Positions 1-8,089 of a DNA stretch of 64,000 nucleotides are shown here, one piece after another. This DNA is from Mesotoga infera (GTDB lineage Bacteria; Thermotogota; Thermotogae; Petrotogales; Kosmotogaceae): NCBI RefSeq assembly GCF_900157305.1, contig NZ_LS974202.1:1612001-1676000 (forward strand). Reading direction: 5' to 3'. Every line of letters begins with the position of its first letter. Within the stretch, counting starts at the first letter, position 1. Under the pieces are notes generated by a model. It saw only the letters and a list, made by a program, of their open reading frames with translations, had not been told where the DNA came from and did not search any database. Position numbers and translations under genes: made by a program.

Positions 1-1
1 T

Positions 2-253
2 GGTCAGGGAACGCCTACGGGAAATCCAATCGCTCCGGTGATAAAGATTACCGGTAATCGCGACACGGCAGTAAAAATGAGGGACAGCATCGACTTCGAT
101 TGCAGCGCTGTAATTTCCGGAGGAGAAACTCTTGAAAAGAGCGGTGAAAGGCTTTTCGATTTGTTAATCGACGTTTCCAACGGAGCGGAAACCAAGTCAG
201 AACTCCTCGGACAGGACGATTATTCTATATGGAACGTTGGTATAAAGCTATGA
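2..253 (+). CDS. UxaA-family hydrolyase, C-terminal fragment (cut by window edge)
   Basis: The frame is open from base 2 and ends in TGA at 251-253, giving about 83 residues of a C-terminus. It reads GNPIAPVIKITGNR, then an AVISGGETLEKSG segment and a DLLIDVSNGAETKSE segment. This matches the end of the UxaA large domain of altronate, galactarate and sulfolactate dehydratases, where PTGNPIxPVIKxxGN and a conserved ISGGETLEE stretch occur. Family members dehydrate sugar acids with an iron centre in the cytoplasm. Which substrate this one uses cannot be told from the tail. The following gene starts on the stop codon (ATGA), so the two are probably cotranscribed. Confidence 0.75.
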   Translation, partial: GQGTPTGNPIAPVIKITGNRDTAVKMRDSIDFDCSAVISGGETLEKSGERLFDLLIDVSNGAETKSELLGQDDYSIWNVGIKL

Positions 254-1353
254 TTCCGGGTAAAGACGAGTTGGAAAGAATCTTCCTTGAAATGTGCAAA
301 TACGATACGACCAACCCTCCAGGCAACGAAGAGTCTCTGGCTCTATATATAAAAGAAACGCTTGAGAGTTACGGTATAGGCTCCACGATTCAGAGAGTTG
401 ATGTCGGACGGGTAAATCTTCTCGCTAAAATCGACAGGAACGGTAGGCTGCCTTTCTTGCTTTTTACCGGACATATGGACGTGGTGCCGGCTGCCTCGGG
501 TTGGACGAGCGAGCCCTTCAAACCCGTTGTTGAAAACGGAAGGGTGTATGCCCGCGGATCGGCAGATATGAAGGCCGGGCTCGCCTCCATGTTGGCGGCT
601 TTCATCGATCTTTCCAGTGATGAACGATTCGGGGGAAATCTTGCCTTTCTGGCAACTTGTGACGAAGAGGTTGGTTGTAGCGGGGTGAAAAGATTCCTCG
701 AAGAAAATACGCTTGAAATAGCCGGTGCGTTGATCGGTGAGCCCACGTCGATGAGACTTGCGAGCGGAGAAAAAGGGGCCGTCTGGAGCGAACTGAGCTT
801 CAAGGGAAAATCGGCCCACGGCTCACAGCCTAAAGAGGGGATCAACGCGGTCCTCCTTCTTATAGATGCGTATCGAAAAATCGCCGATGAACTGGGGAGT
901 ATTGAGGGCCTGACAGTGAGTCTGAACAAGATATCGGGAGGTTCCAAAGAGAACACCGTTCCCGATTCCGCCAGTTGTGTTCTAGATATCCGTTTTATGA
1001 GCAACATCTCGCTTTCGGAAGTCACCGGAATCATAGACAAAATCCTCTCGCGATTCGAAGGCGCCGGTCAGAAGGTTCTACTCGCCCGCAACCCTTTCAG
1101 CTCTTCAGGAAGATTGGTCGATTATACCCGTTCCACTCTCGAAGAGATGGGAATAAAATCGGAACCGCTGACAATGACATACTTCACCGACGGAGCCTTT
1201 ATAGCCCCTGCTGGCATCGAGACCGTGATACTCGGACCGGGGGCGGCCATTATGGCCCACAAGGCCAACGAGTACGTCGAATTGGAAGAGATCCATACCG
1301 CCAGGGAACTCTATGGGAAGATCGCTAGAAATTTCTTTCAAGGATGTGTCTGA
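250..1353 (+). CDS. M20 family metallopeptidase/deacylase (ArgE/DapE type)
   Basis: A 367-residue cytoplasmic dinuclear-zinc amidohydrolase. Numbered from the ATG at 250, the M20 ligands are visible: GHMDVVP with H75 and D77, the bridging aspartate in GSADMKAG (D106), the catalytic pair in CDEEVGC (E139, E140), a GEPT glutamate (E164), and MAHKANEY with H337. The bimetal domain is split by a lid or dimerisation domain at about 170-285, which contains KSAHGSQP. Members cleave N-acyl amino acids (acetylornithine, succinyl-diaminopimelate) or dipeptides. Substrate is not determinable here. An upstream ATG at 229 would overlap the previous gene by 25 bases; ATG 250 gives the usual 4-base overlap. 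The Ldh2-type gene follows after 1 base. Confidence 0.85.
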   Translation: MIPGKDELERIFLEMCKYDTTNPPGNEESLALYIKETLESYGIGSTIQRVDVGRVNLLAKIDRNGRLPFLLFTGHMDVVPAASGWTSEPFKPVVENGRVYARGSADMKAGLASMLAAFIDLSSDERFGGNLAFLATCDEEVGCSGVKRFLEENTLEIAGALIGEPTSMRLASGEKGAVWSELSFKGKSAHGSQPKEGINAVLLLIDAYRKIADELGSIEGLTVSLNKISGGSKENTVPDSASCVLDIRFMSNISLSEVTGIIDKILSRFEGAGQKVLLARNPFSSSGRLVDYTRSTLEEMGIKSEPLTMTYFTDGAFIAPAGIETVILGPGAAIMAHKANEYVELEEIHTARELYGKIARNFFQGCV

Positions 1354-1354
1354 A

Positions 1355-2440
1355 ATGGATATGACAGTAATAGACAGTGGGTCGTTGAGAAATCTATGTG
1401 TGGATATTCTGATTGCTGAAGGGTTTGGACAGGATGTTTCGACCGATATCGTCGATGTATTGCTGGAAGCCGACCTAAGGGGAATACCCTCTCATGGAGT
1501 CGCGAGACTCAAGCGATACATAGACGAACGAAACGCCGGCCATATAAAACTGAATAAAACGCCTTCGATAGAGTACGAAACTCCCCTCTCGGCCGTTGTA
1601 GATGGCCGGGGAGGGCCCGGGCAGAGCGTTTCAAAATGGGCTATGAATCTAGCCATAGAGAAGGCTGGGAATAACCTTGTGGGGTTCGTTTCCGTACGAA
1701 ACTCGAACCATTACGGAATTACAGCCTACTATTCCGAGATGGCACTCGAAAAAGATATGATTGGAATTGCCATGACCAACAGCTACCCTCTGGTCGTGCC
1801 GACGTTTGGAAGAGAGGCCGTTCTAGGAACTAATCCCTTTTCCATTGCCATTCCCGGTTCTAGGCATCCCTTCATACTAGATATGGCAACGAGCGTAGTG
1901 ACCAGGGGAAAACTCGAAGTGTACGATAGACTGGCAAAAGTAATTCCCGAAGGATGGGCCGTCGATAGCCTTGGTGTTGATACAAATTCCCCCGGAGAGG
2001 TTCTTGCCAATTTCAACAACAGGAGACCAGGTGGAATTCTCCCACTGGGAGGTTCCGGTGAGGAGTTTGGCGGTCATAAGGGGTATGGACTCTCTCTGCT
2101 TGTTGATCTGGTATCGGCCGGTCTCTCTTTTGGTTCGTGGAGCGCCCTGACTTATAGGGAAGGAGTCGCCGGCGTCTGCCATTTCTTCGGTGCAATGGAT
2201 TTGAAGCTCTTTGGAGAACCGGAAAGTATGAAACAACAAATTCAATCGATAATTGACGGCGTCGTGTCAAGCGAGAAGGCTCGCGGAAGTGAGAAGATCT
2301 ACTACCACGGAGAGAAGGAAGAGCTTTCGAGGATGTATTCTCTTTCTAAGGGAGTTACTCTTGATCCGAAGACTGTCAGAAACCTGGTCGCACTGGCGGA
2401 AAGGAACAACCTCCAGATCCCTGGCCAATTACTGCAATAA
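1355..2440 (+). CDS. Ldh2/malate-lactate dehydrogenase family NAD(P)-dependent oxidoreductase
   Basis: A 361-residue member of the Ldh2 (YlbC/YbiC/DlgD) family of 2-hydroxy or 2-oxo acid dehydrogenases, which is unrelated to Rossmann-fold LDH. Visible family hallmarks are SHGVARL near the N-terminus, NSNHYG, LGTNPFSIAIP, DMATSVVTRGKL and GHKGYGLSLLVDL in order. Known activities include malate, sulfolactate, ureidoglycolate and 2,3-diketogulonate reduction. The start at 1355 has AAGGA about 10 bases upstream; an in-frame ATG at 1313 would overlap the M20 gene. Together with the UxaA fragment and M20 gene this looks like a small catabolic operon for an acylated or sugar-acid substrate, but that is inference. 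Confidence 0.85.
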   Translation: MDMTVIDSGSLRNLCVDILIAEGFGQDVSTDIVDVLLEADLRGIPSHGVARLKRYIDERNAGHIKLNKTPSIEYETPLSAVVDGRGGPGQSVSKWAMNLAIEKAGNNLVGFVSVRNSNHYGITAYYSEMALEKDMIGIAMTNSYPLVVPTFGREAVLGTNPFSIAIPGSRHPFILDMATSVVTRGKLEVYDRLAKVIPEGWAVDSLGVDTNSPGEVLANFNNRRPGGILPLGGSGEEFGGHKGYGLSLLVDLVSAGLSFGSWSALTYREGVAGVCHFFGAMDLKLFGEPESMKQQIQSIIDGVVSSEKARGSEKIYYHGEKEELSRMYSLSKGVTLDPKTVRNLVALAERNNLQIPGQLLQ

Positions 2441-2442
2441 GA

Positions 2443-2760
2443 CTAAAATACTACCTGAAATATAAAAAGCGGCCTGAAGTCTAGACTTCGGATGTGATGG
2501 TATGCCGCTATCATTCCAGCGAAGTCTGCGATCAGATCCTCGAACTCGGCTGTACCTCTACGTGAAGTGAAATCCCAGATCTCCTTGCCTATTCCAAGAG
2601 CCGATGTAAAAAGAAAACCGCCCACGTTACCGAGCAGAAAGCTCGAAAAACCGTAGGCGGTATAACTTACAGAATAATGAAGAAATTTGTCGTAACCCGT
2701 AACCGCTAAACTCACACATAGAAAAGAAAGGAACAGAAAAAAACAAAACCTCTTAATCAA
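2443..2760 (-). CDS. YfiM/DUF2279-like small membrane protein
   Basis: A 105-residue protein with a hydrophobic N-terminus (about 4-20) and the spaced motifs DKFLHYSVSY, GIGKEIWD and DLIADFAGM. DKxxH, then GxxKExxD, then DLxADxxG is the pattern of YfiM-like putative lipoproteins and VanZ-neighbouring small membrane proteins of unknown function. No lipobox cysteine is obvious. The start appears to be TTG at 2760. It ends 3 bases from the convergent dehydrogenase gene and lies 19 bases downstream of the exported protein gene at 2780-3343. Function unknown. Confidence 0.6.
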   Translation of the reverse strand: MIKRFCFFLFLSFLCVSLAVTGYDKFLHYSVSYTAYGFSSFLLGNVGGFLFTSALGIGKEIWDFTSRRGTAEFEDLIADFAGMIAAYHHIRSLDFRPLFIFQVVF

Positions 2761-2779
2761 AAAGCTCTTTAGCTCCTGA

Positions 2780-3343
2780 CTAGAATGAATAAAGAACGCC
2801 GAGACCTACAGAGAAGAACTCCGGGAGAGGCCAGTAGTCTCCACCGGGGAAGTTTCCTTCCTGGCGGGTTGCGTATTTGTAAACCCTGTAGCCCCTTGCG
2901 TAACCGTTGAGCGTTACCTTTTCAGTAATTGGTGCCATGACCTGGAAACCGCCCCCTATGGCCAGATGCGGAGCACCTAGATCAAATCCACAGAGAACCC
3001 ATGATTGCTGACCAACAATTGTATCCTGCACAGTACCAATGCTAACAAGAAGCCTTACCTGTAAATTTAAAACCTCGAAAATCTGGAAGTAGATGTCTGC
3101 ATTCAAGAGACCTATCTTGTTAGTTGGATACCTTATAGCAGCCTGAGCACTCAGCGTTGTACCTATCTTTTCAGTGAAAGGAAGCTGAAGAGACAGATCC
3201 AGCGCACCGGCACCCCATCTTTCAGGTTGATAAATTGGATTGGTGGCGTTGATACCGAAGGCTCCACCGATAAGCGCTTTAGGTGCAGAGAAACCCATAA
3301 TAACCGCAGAAAGGAGCAGAGCTACCAAAGCGACTTTCTTCAT
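2780..3343 (-). CDS. Exported beta-barrel-like outer membrane protein
   Basis: A 187-residue protein with a clear signal peptide (MKK, hydrophobic core, GFSA cleavage region near 20). The mature part alternates polar and hydrophobic residues in repeated short strands and ends in a terminal aromatic (LGVLYSF), as outer-membrane beta-barrels do. ATG 3343 is preceded by GGGGAGGTG with good spacing. I do not recognise a named family. A small toga/outer-envelope barrel is the most natural reading in a Thermotogota-like cell. It may be cotranscribed with the small gene downstream. Confidence 0.6.
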   Translation of the reverse strand: MKKVALVALLLSAVIMGFSAPKALIGGAFGINATNPIYQPERWGAGALDLSLQLPFTEKIGTTLSAQAAIRYPTNKIGLLNADIYFQIFEVLNLQVRLLVSIGTVQDTIVGQQSWVLCGFDLGAPHLAIGGGFQVMAPITEKVTLNGYARGYRVYKYATRQEGNFPGGDYWPLPEFFSVGLGVLYSF

Positions 3344-3486
3344 AAATACACCTCCCCTAAATTATTGCAAAGCTCTTGGCATTATTGGCAGTATAAATCA
3401 GATTGATTATACCACAACAACATGGACGTTCAAAGCCGTTGATGCAGCCTGGTCGCGTATTGAAAAATCTTTCTCTCTCTTGATAT

Positions 3487-3930
3487 TCAAATATCGACAC
3501 GCTGTCTCAATTTCCTCTCGACATCTCTACGTGCTATATCTTCACGCTTATCGAAAAGCCTCTTTCCTTTGGCCAGAGATATTTCGATCTTAGCCCTACC
3601 TCTATCGTTGAAATAGATCTTTGTAGGAATTATCGTGAGCCCTTTTTCTTTAGTTTTCTGGTCCAGTCTCAGTATCTCCTTTCTGTGCATTAACAACCTT
3701 CTCTTCCTTCTGGGGTCGTGGTTCCAGAAATTTCCGTGAGAATACTGACTGATGTTACAGTCTATAAGAAACAACTCTCCGTTCTCTATTTTGCAGTAGG
3801 CGTCTACAAGCGAAGCCCCTCCAAGCCTTAGAGATTTCACCTCCGTTCCCATCAACTCCATCCCCGCTTCATAGCTGTCCAGTAGATGATACTGGAACCT
3901 CGCCTTTTTGTTGGTCACTACGATCTTCAC
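3487..3930 (-). CDS. smpB: SsrA-binding protein SmpB
   Basis: A 147-residue protein matching SmpB along its whole length. Landmarks are the N-terminal NKKARFQYHLLDSYEAG, GTEVKSLR, SLVDAYCKIENGE, then HDPRRKRRLLMHRKEI, and the basic C-terminal tail rich in K and R. SmpB binds the tRNA-like domain of tmRNA and carries it to stalled ribosomes for trans-translation. Start is GTG at 3930, preceded by GGAGG at 7-base spacing. No tmRNA gene was noticed within the window. Confidence 0.97.
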   Translation of the reverse strand: MKIVVTNKKARFQYHLLDSYEAGMELMGTEVKSLRLGGASLVDAYCKIENGELFLIDCNISQYSHGNFWNHDPRRKRRLLMHRKEILRLDQKTKEKGLTIIPTKIYFNDRGRAKIEISLAKGKRLFDKREDIARRDVERKLRQRVDI

Positions 3931-3990
3931 GCTAATACCTCCACTCGACTTTGCGAAATAGATTGTATCACATCTGCCCGCATCGGCGAA

Positions 3991-4013
3991 AAGGGATCTC
4001 TGAGTGATCCCTT
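3991..4013 (-). terminator. Hairpin, probable weak terminator of the M24 gene
   Basis: AAGGGATC and GATCCCTT form a perfect 8-bp stem with a 7-base loop. Read on the minus strand, downstream of the M24 gene stop at 4121, the stem is followed by only a short T stretch (TTTTC). It may terminate that gene imperfectly and lies just upstream of smpB. Confidence 0.4.
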
Positions 4014-4120
4014 CCTATATTCGTTCAAATTAGGAAACCATGCCAGCGCTATTGCGTAGTCGGCGTACTAATGGTATTCAATAAAATCGCGAGTAGTTTG
4101 TAAATGTTTATGAATCGGAG

Positions 4121-5230
4121 CTATTTCAAAAGCACTATATCCGGTCTCCTGACTGTATGGCCCTCGATTTCGAAAATTAAGGCCGGCCATCTGCTCGATT
4201 GAGGATATGAAACGATTCGATTTTGCCCGGTAAGCAACACGACTGTGTCTTCCGACTTGGTACCCCTGATCGTCGGGTTCCAGGCGAGGGAGTTTCCGCT
4301 TTTAAGCACTACGGAAGTGTACGGGTCGGCAACCACTTCTCTGGGAGAGTAACCGGCAAGACCTCCCTGGTGATGGAACCTCCACTCTCCTGGAGCTTTC
4401 TGCGAGGCGTAGGCATCCTTTATCTTTTCGAACACATCGGAAAGTTTTTTTCCGGGCCTTGAAGAGGCGATCGCCACCGAATCTACATAGCAGTTGCGCC
4501 TGTGTTGCTCTCTGATTCCTTTGACTTCTTCGAACATGAAAGAGCGAGAAGAGGAGACGATCAGGCCGCGTCTCCTGGCACAAATGCTTACGAAGCCTCT
4601 TCTTCCGAGCCTCGTGTTTCTCGATAAGTTGTGTCTGTAAGTTAGAGTACTCTCCTCGGAAAAGGCTAGTGTGAGCACCGGTTCTATATCCCTATTCGAC
4701 ATTTCCCGGTACATGATTCCCTGAACTTCGAGCTCGGTCATCTTCGGTGTGAACAAGGAAACCACATCCGAGAAGATTTCGTCGCATTCACTTCCAAGAT
4801 CCGAATAAGATTCCACTTCGTAATCGCTCAAGACGCTCCTGAGAGATACCAGATCTACGGTGCCGGTCTCGTATCTTCCGGTATCGGAGATGACTTTGCC
4901 TTTCACTATCGAGTCGATCGCTCTCTTTTCGGCGGAGATACGTTCGAACCAGTCGTATTCGACAATTTCAAGCTCCCCCTGTATTTCTCTAGGCAACTCC
5001 AGATCTATGAGTCTTTGAAGTTCAATGTTGTTTATGAGCAGATAGACTCCGTTACGTGTCACCAGAATGGAAGCCTCTCCTTCGGTCGCGTTGAGTGTTA
5101 TATGGCTGCGCGCGCCGAATGTGAACCAGGAGAAGTTGTTGCACTTGCTTATCAAAAGAGCATCTGCTCCATTCTCTTCAAATAAAGACCGTACGCTTTC
5201 TACCCTTTCTTTAAAAAGCTCTAAAAGCAT
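4121..5230 (-). CDS. M24 (creatinase/aminopeptidase P fold) protein, metal ligands largely lost
   Basis: A 369-residue protein with the two-domain layout of Xaa-Pro peptidases: creatinase N-domain at about 1-130 (ADALLISKCNNFSWFTFGARSHI) and pita-bread domain at about 140-369. In active enzymes the two aspartates, one histidine and two glutamates bind metal. Here the first aspartate region reads FVSICARRRGL, the second SSSRSF, and the first glutamate site reads LAWNPTI. Only HHQGGLAGY and SEDTV keep their expected residues. It is probably a non-hydrolytic or altered member of a known divergent M24 subgroup. ATG 5230 has GAGG 7 bases upstream. Transcribed toward smpB. Confidence 0.7.
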   Translation of the reverse strand: MLLELFKERVESVRSLFEENGADALLISKCNNFSWFTFGARSHITLNATEGEASILVTRNGVYLLINNIELQRLIDLELPREIQGELEIVEYDWFERISAEKRAIDSIVKGKVISDTGRYETGTVDLVSLRSVLSDYEVESYSDLGSECDEIFSDVVSLFTPKMTELEVQGIMYREMSNRDIEPVLTLAFSEESTLTYRHNLSRNTRLGRRGFVSICARRRGLIVSSSRSFMFEEVKGIREQHRRNCYVDSVAIASSRPGKKLSDVFEKIKDAYASQKAPGEWRFHHQGGLAGYSPREVVADPYTSVVLKSGNSLAWNPTIRGTKSEDTVVLLTGQNRIVSYPQSSRWPALIFEIEGHTVRRPDIVLLK

Positions 5231-5266
5231 TTCCACACCTCACCCGGTCTCTGTTCCGATATATTA

Positions 5267-5581
5267 TCATCTCTTCCACGAAGCGATATCTGACGGTTCT
5301 ATGACATTCGTCTGGGTTCCAATGCGCGGTCTCTCCATCCAGCTCTCTACGGTGCTCTTCCACTTCAAATAATGATCGGTCTTCTTGTGAGCCGCAGCCG
5401 CATCTTCCGATTCATAGGCTTCGTAAAGAAGAAAGTGATTCGGTTTTGATCTATCCTGCAGGAAGTCGAATCTGAGATTCCCTTCTTCCATAACGGAGCT
5501 TTTATGGTTGAGCGTAGTAGCTTCAATGAACTCATCTATCTTTTCGCTCTTGACATAAATATCCACTACTGTTACTATCAT
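5267..5581 (-). CDS. Antibiotic biosynthesis monooxygenase (ABM)-domain protein, LsrG/YgiN-like
   Basis: A 104-residue single ABM (dimeric alpha-beta barrel) protein. It begins MIVTVVDIYVKSEK and has the typical LRFDFLQD and FLLYEAYESEDAAAAH segments followed by HYLKWK. Relatives act as quinol monooxygenases or process phospho-AI-2 (LsrG), in the cytoplasm and usually without cofactor. The reading frame is open further upstream, but GGGGGTG just before ATG 5581 fixes the start. Sits 36 bases upstream of the M24 gene on the same strand. Confidence 0.75.
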   Translation of the reverse strand: MIVTVVDIYVKSEKIDEFIEATTLNHKSSVMEEGNLRFDFLQDRSKPNHFLLYEAYESEDAAAAHKKTDHYLKWKSTVESWMERPRIGTQTNVIEPSDIASWKR

Positions 5582-5706
5582 CGTCAACACCCCCGAAGAT
5601 TGTGAGATTCCAGTGAAACAACAGATCTGTCCGCTACGGAAAAGAGCTCTAATAAAGTCCGGCGTCCTTCGAAAGAACATTACGTGTCGTTTGCCATTTA
5701 AAACGT

Positions 5707-6876
5707 CTAAAATTCAAAGCCTTCTTCGAAGCACTTTAAACAGGCTCCTACCACATCGCTGTCGTAAAAGCGATCGGCTTCTTTTTCAATTTCATTCAAA
5801 GCTACTTCTACTCCATAATCGTCCCTGTAGATTCTGTAGAAACTCATGGCCGATACGACCTCGGCCACGGCCAAAATTTTACCTCCAATGCTGATTTCAT
5901 CGCCCTTTAATCCCAACGGATATCCCGAACCGTCCAGCCTTTCATGGTGCTCCAGTATGGCTTTTGCAATAGGGCGAGGGAAGGGTACTTTCTTCACGAG
6001 TTCGTATCCCACGAGAGGATGTTCATGTAAAAGCTGTGATTCAAACCAGGCGAGCTTTCCTGGTTTACCGATCATTTCTGAAAATATAGTCATCATACCG
6101 ATATCGTGTATCATTCCAGCAGTTTCCAGTTCTCCGGCCAGTCTAATTTCGTTCATCTTTCTGGCTATTGCACAGGCAAGTCTAGATACGTTTTTGCAAT
6201 GATCTTCGGTATAGAAACCCCTGATTCTAAACATCTCCGAAGCCATGGTCGCCGTTCCCATGTATAATTGCCTACATTCGTCACTCTCACAAACATGTCC
6301 GTAAGTGTCTTTGAAATAATCGTAGTTTGGTGTAAAACTATCAGTATCGAAAATGAACGGGTGAAGACCGGAAATTTGTAGAAGCATCCTTTTGTTTATG
6401 ACTGATGTATCGTATATGCAGCAGGCGTCGAGAGGATTTTCGCCGATAAACTCGTCCATCTTCGATTCGTACTCAAGCATCTTGGCCGCATTAAAGCTCT
6501 CATCGAATATCCATGAGCCTTCTCCGACCACGCATAGTCCGTCGAATCCGCTATCAAGCGCCTCTCACGTTTTTTCTTCGAGCTTTTTCGCCATCCTTTC
6601 CAAATCTAGAACGCCATCTCTCAAGTAGGTATCTCTCGCGCTGGCAACTTCAATCCTGCCGGAATCACGTAACTCCTCGAGATCCATTCCATAGGGTTCT
6701 ATGGCTCTCAGAAGGTCAGCCAGAGTGAGCCTGTCATAGATGAAAAGTAGTTTCTTCTCCCGTCTGTATCCGCTGAAAAAAAAACTGCCAAGAGCCCTTT
6801 CAATCTCAGATAGATCGTTGTACAAAATAACGCTGTGTGAGCCCACCTCGGTTGAATTAGATTGTCCTTGTTTCAT
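5707..6876 (-). pseudogene. MEDS-HD-GYP sensor/phosphodiesterase gene interrupted by in-frame TGA
   Basis: One reading frame runs from ATG 6876 to 5707 but carries a TGA at 6567-6565. Codons 1-103 form the start of a MEDS (DcmR sensory) domain: SHSVILYND, FIYDRLTLADLL, DTYLRDGVLDLERM. After the stop the same frame continues with EALDSGFDGLCVVGEGSW and CCIYDTSVIN, the expected rest of MEDS. An HD-GYP domain follows, with HD at about 257-258 (MIHDIGM) and HHERLDGSGYP at about 310-320. HD-GYP proteins hydrolyse cyclic di-GMP. The domain crosses the stop without loss of frame, so this is a nonsense mutation, a sequence error or readthrough. A GTG at 6531 could restart a protein with truncated MEDS and full HD-GYP. 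Confidence 0.8.
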
Positions 6877-7204
6877 ATTAGAAAATCAACCCCTTGAAAG
6901 AATGAGAATACTTTTAAGTGAATTCTATCATGGCGATTGTTGAATAATGCAATATTGCGTTTTAGATGACATAATTACCAAATAATAATTATAGTTGACA
7001 TACAATTCATCAATATGCTCACAATAACTCAACTTATCATTTTTTATAGGTTAGGGAAGGATTCAAACTCTGTATCCGGAGCAGTTATGGGTGGTACGTA
7101 ATTATTGATGAGTTATAAGTTGAGCGTTGAACGAAATTTCAGTTTTTCTGTCTTTCAAACGTGCTATCATTCTGAAAAAGGGTGTGCAGAAAGGGGTGTT
7201 TCAA
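6877..7204. other. 328-base intergenic region between divergent genes
   Basis: An AT-rich spacer separating the minus-strand MEDS-HD-GYP gene and the plus-strand nucleotidyltransferase. It holds a TTGACA at 6994-6999 without a convincing -10 at normal spacing, and the MITE-like repeat at 7028-7124. A reading frame in line with the nucleotidyltransferase is open from 7127 but looks non-coding before the TTG at 7205. Confidence 0.6.
7028..7124. repeat. MITE-like element with ends matching the window's IS4-type element
   Basis: Bounded by CTCAACTTAT (7028-7037) and ATAAGTTGAG (7115-7124), a perfect 10-bp terminal inverted repeat. The same ten bases are the outer tips of both ends of the insertion sequence at 17336-18544. 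The left side continues CATTTT, matching the IS right end after one deleted base. Internal sequence is unrelated to the transposase. The flanks (AATAA left, CGTTG right) are not a target duplication, so it is either old or coincidental. Confidence 0.4.
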
Positions 7205-7921
7205 TTGATAACGGTCATTCTTGCCGCCGGGCAGGGAAAACGTCTGAGATCATCAGTGCCAAAACCACTAGTGAAGATCAAGGGTAAGACTATGATCGAA
7301 CACGTAATTGAAAAGGCCTTCTATGCTACAGCAAGCCGCAAAGCCATATTAGTAATTAATCCCGATTTCGAGGGAGATTTCCTTTCCCAACTGAAAGTTC
7401 CCGTTACTTTCGCTTATCAGAGTGTTCCGAAGGGAACGGCCGATGCGCTTGCCCAGGCTTTGAATTTGATTGAAAACGGTGAGGATATACTGGTTATGTA
7501 TGCCGATTTGGTACTTATCTCGAGAGATTCTTTGAAATCTCTGGTCTCGCTGCACATAGAGAGAAACTGCGATATCACTTTCCTTTCGGGAACTACGGAA
7601 AGGAGATACCCCTACGCCCTGGTCGAAAGGGATGAGAGAGGAAGAGTTATAGCTTTCCAGGAGAAGAAAGTTCCCGATTTCGACCCTCCGTGGGAGTTCT
7701 ACATTGGTCCGATAATTCTGAAGAAATCCGTGGTAGAGGCGTATATAGAAAAGTTATCTCCTAACGAAAGTACAGGAGAAATTTACATAGCCGACATAGT
7801 GTCCATGGCAATCGCTGACAACAAGAATATATGCGGCTTTGTGACAAACAACGAGAGAGAATTTCTCGGAGTGAACACCCCCGAAGACTTAAAAGCAGCC
7901 GAAGAAATCATTGAACAGTGA
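7205..7921 (+). CDS. Sugar nucleotidyltransferase, GlmU N-domain-like
   Basis: A 238-residue nucleotidyltransferase starting at TTG 7205, where AAAGGGGTG sits 6 bases upstream. The signature LAAGQGKRLRSSVPKPL is at the very N-terminus. QSVPKGTADAL binds the uridine moiety in GlmU, and VMYADLVLIS stands where GlmU has its GDxPL metal-binding segment. LVERDERGRVIAFQEKK follows. The left-handed beta-helix acetyltransferase half of GlmU is absent, so this is a stand-alone pyrophosphorylase making a UDP- or dTDP-sugar; the sugar is not evident. It stands alone and is followed by a strong terminator about 110 bases downstream. Confidence 0.8.
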   Translation: MITVILAAGQGKRLRSSVPKPLVKIKGKTMIEHVIEKAFYATASRKAILVINPDFEGDFLSQLKVPVTFAYQSVPKGTADALAQALNLIENGEDILVMYADLVLISRDSLKSLVSLHIERNCDITFLSGTTERRYPYALVERDERGRVIAFQEKKVPDFDPPWEFYIGPIILKKSVVEAYIEKLSPNESTGEIYIADIVSMAIADNKNICGFVTNNEREFLGVNTPEDLKAAEEIIEQ

Positions 7922-8030
7922 ACCTTTTTTTGAAGGGGCGAGTCTCAACATCAGAGACCAGAGAAACCACAGGCACAACCCCTTTGAAATGCAAAGCGAT
8001 TGTCAGCAGCACGATTACCCCTGAGTTACG

Positions 8031-8063
8031 AAGACCGGGAGAAGCTCCCGGTCTTATCTTTTT
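8031..8063 (+). terminator. Rho-independent terminator
   Basis: AAGACCGGGAG and CTCCCGGTCTT form an 11-bp perfect stem with a 3-base loop, followed on the plus strand by ATCTTTTTATT. It ends the nucleotidyltransferase transcript; the minus-strand side, facing potD, lacks a T run. Confidence 0.8.
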
Positions 8064-8089
8064 ATTCGATTTTGTCAGACTGTCCGAGA

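Noticed and set aside
6530-6567. Selenocysteine insertion at the TGA in the MEDS gene
   Set aside because: Only a 4-bp stem (CGCT/AGCG) lies downstream, not a convincing SECIS; MEDS-HD-GYP proteins are not known selenoproteins and no sel genes are present.
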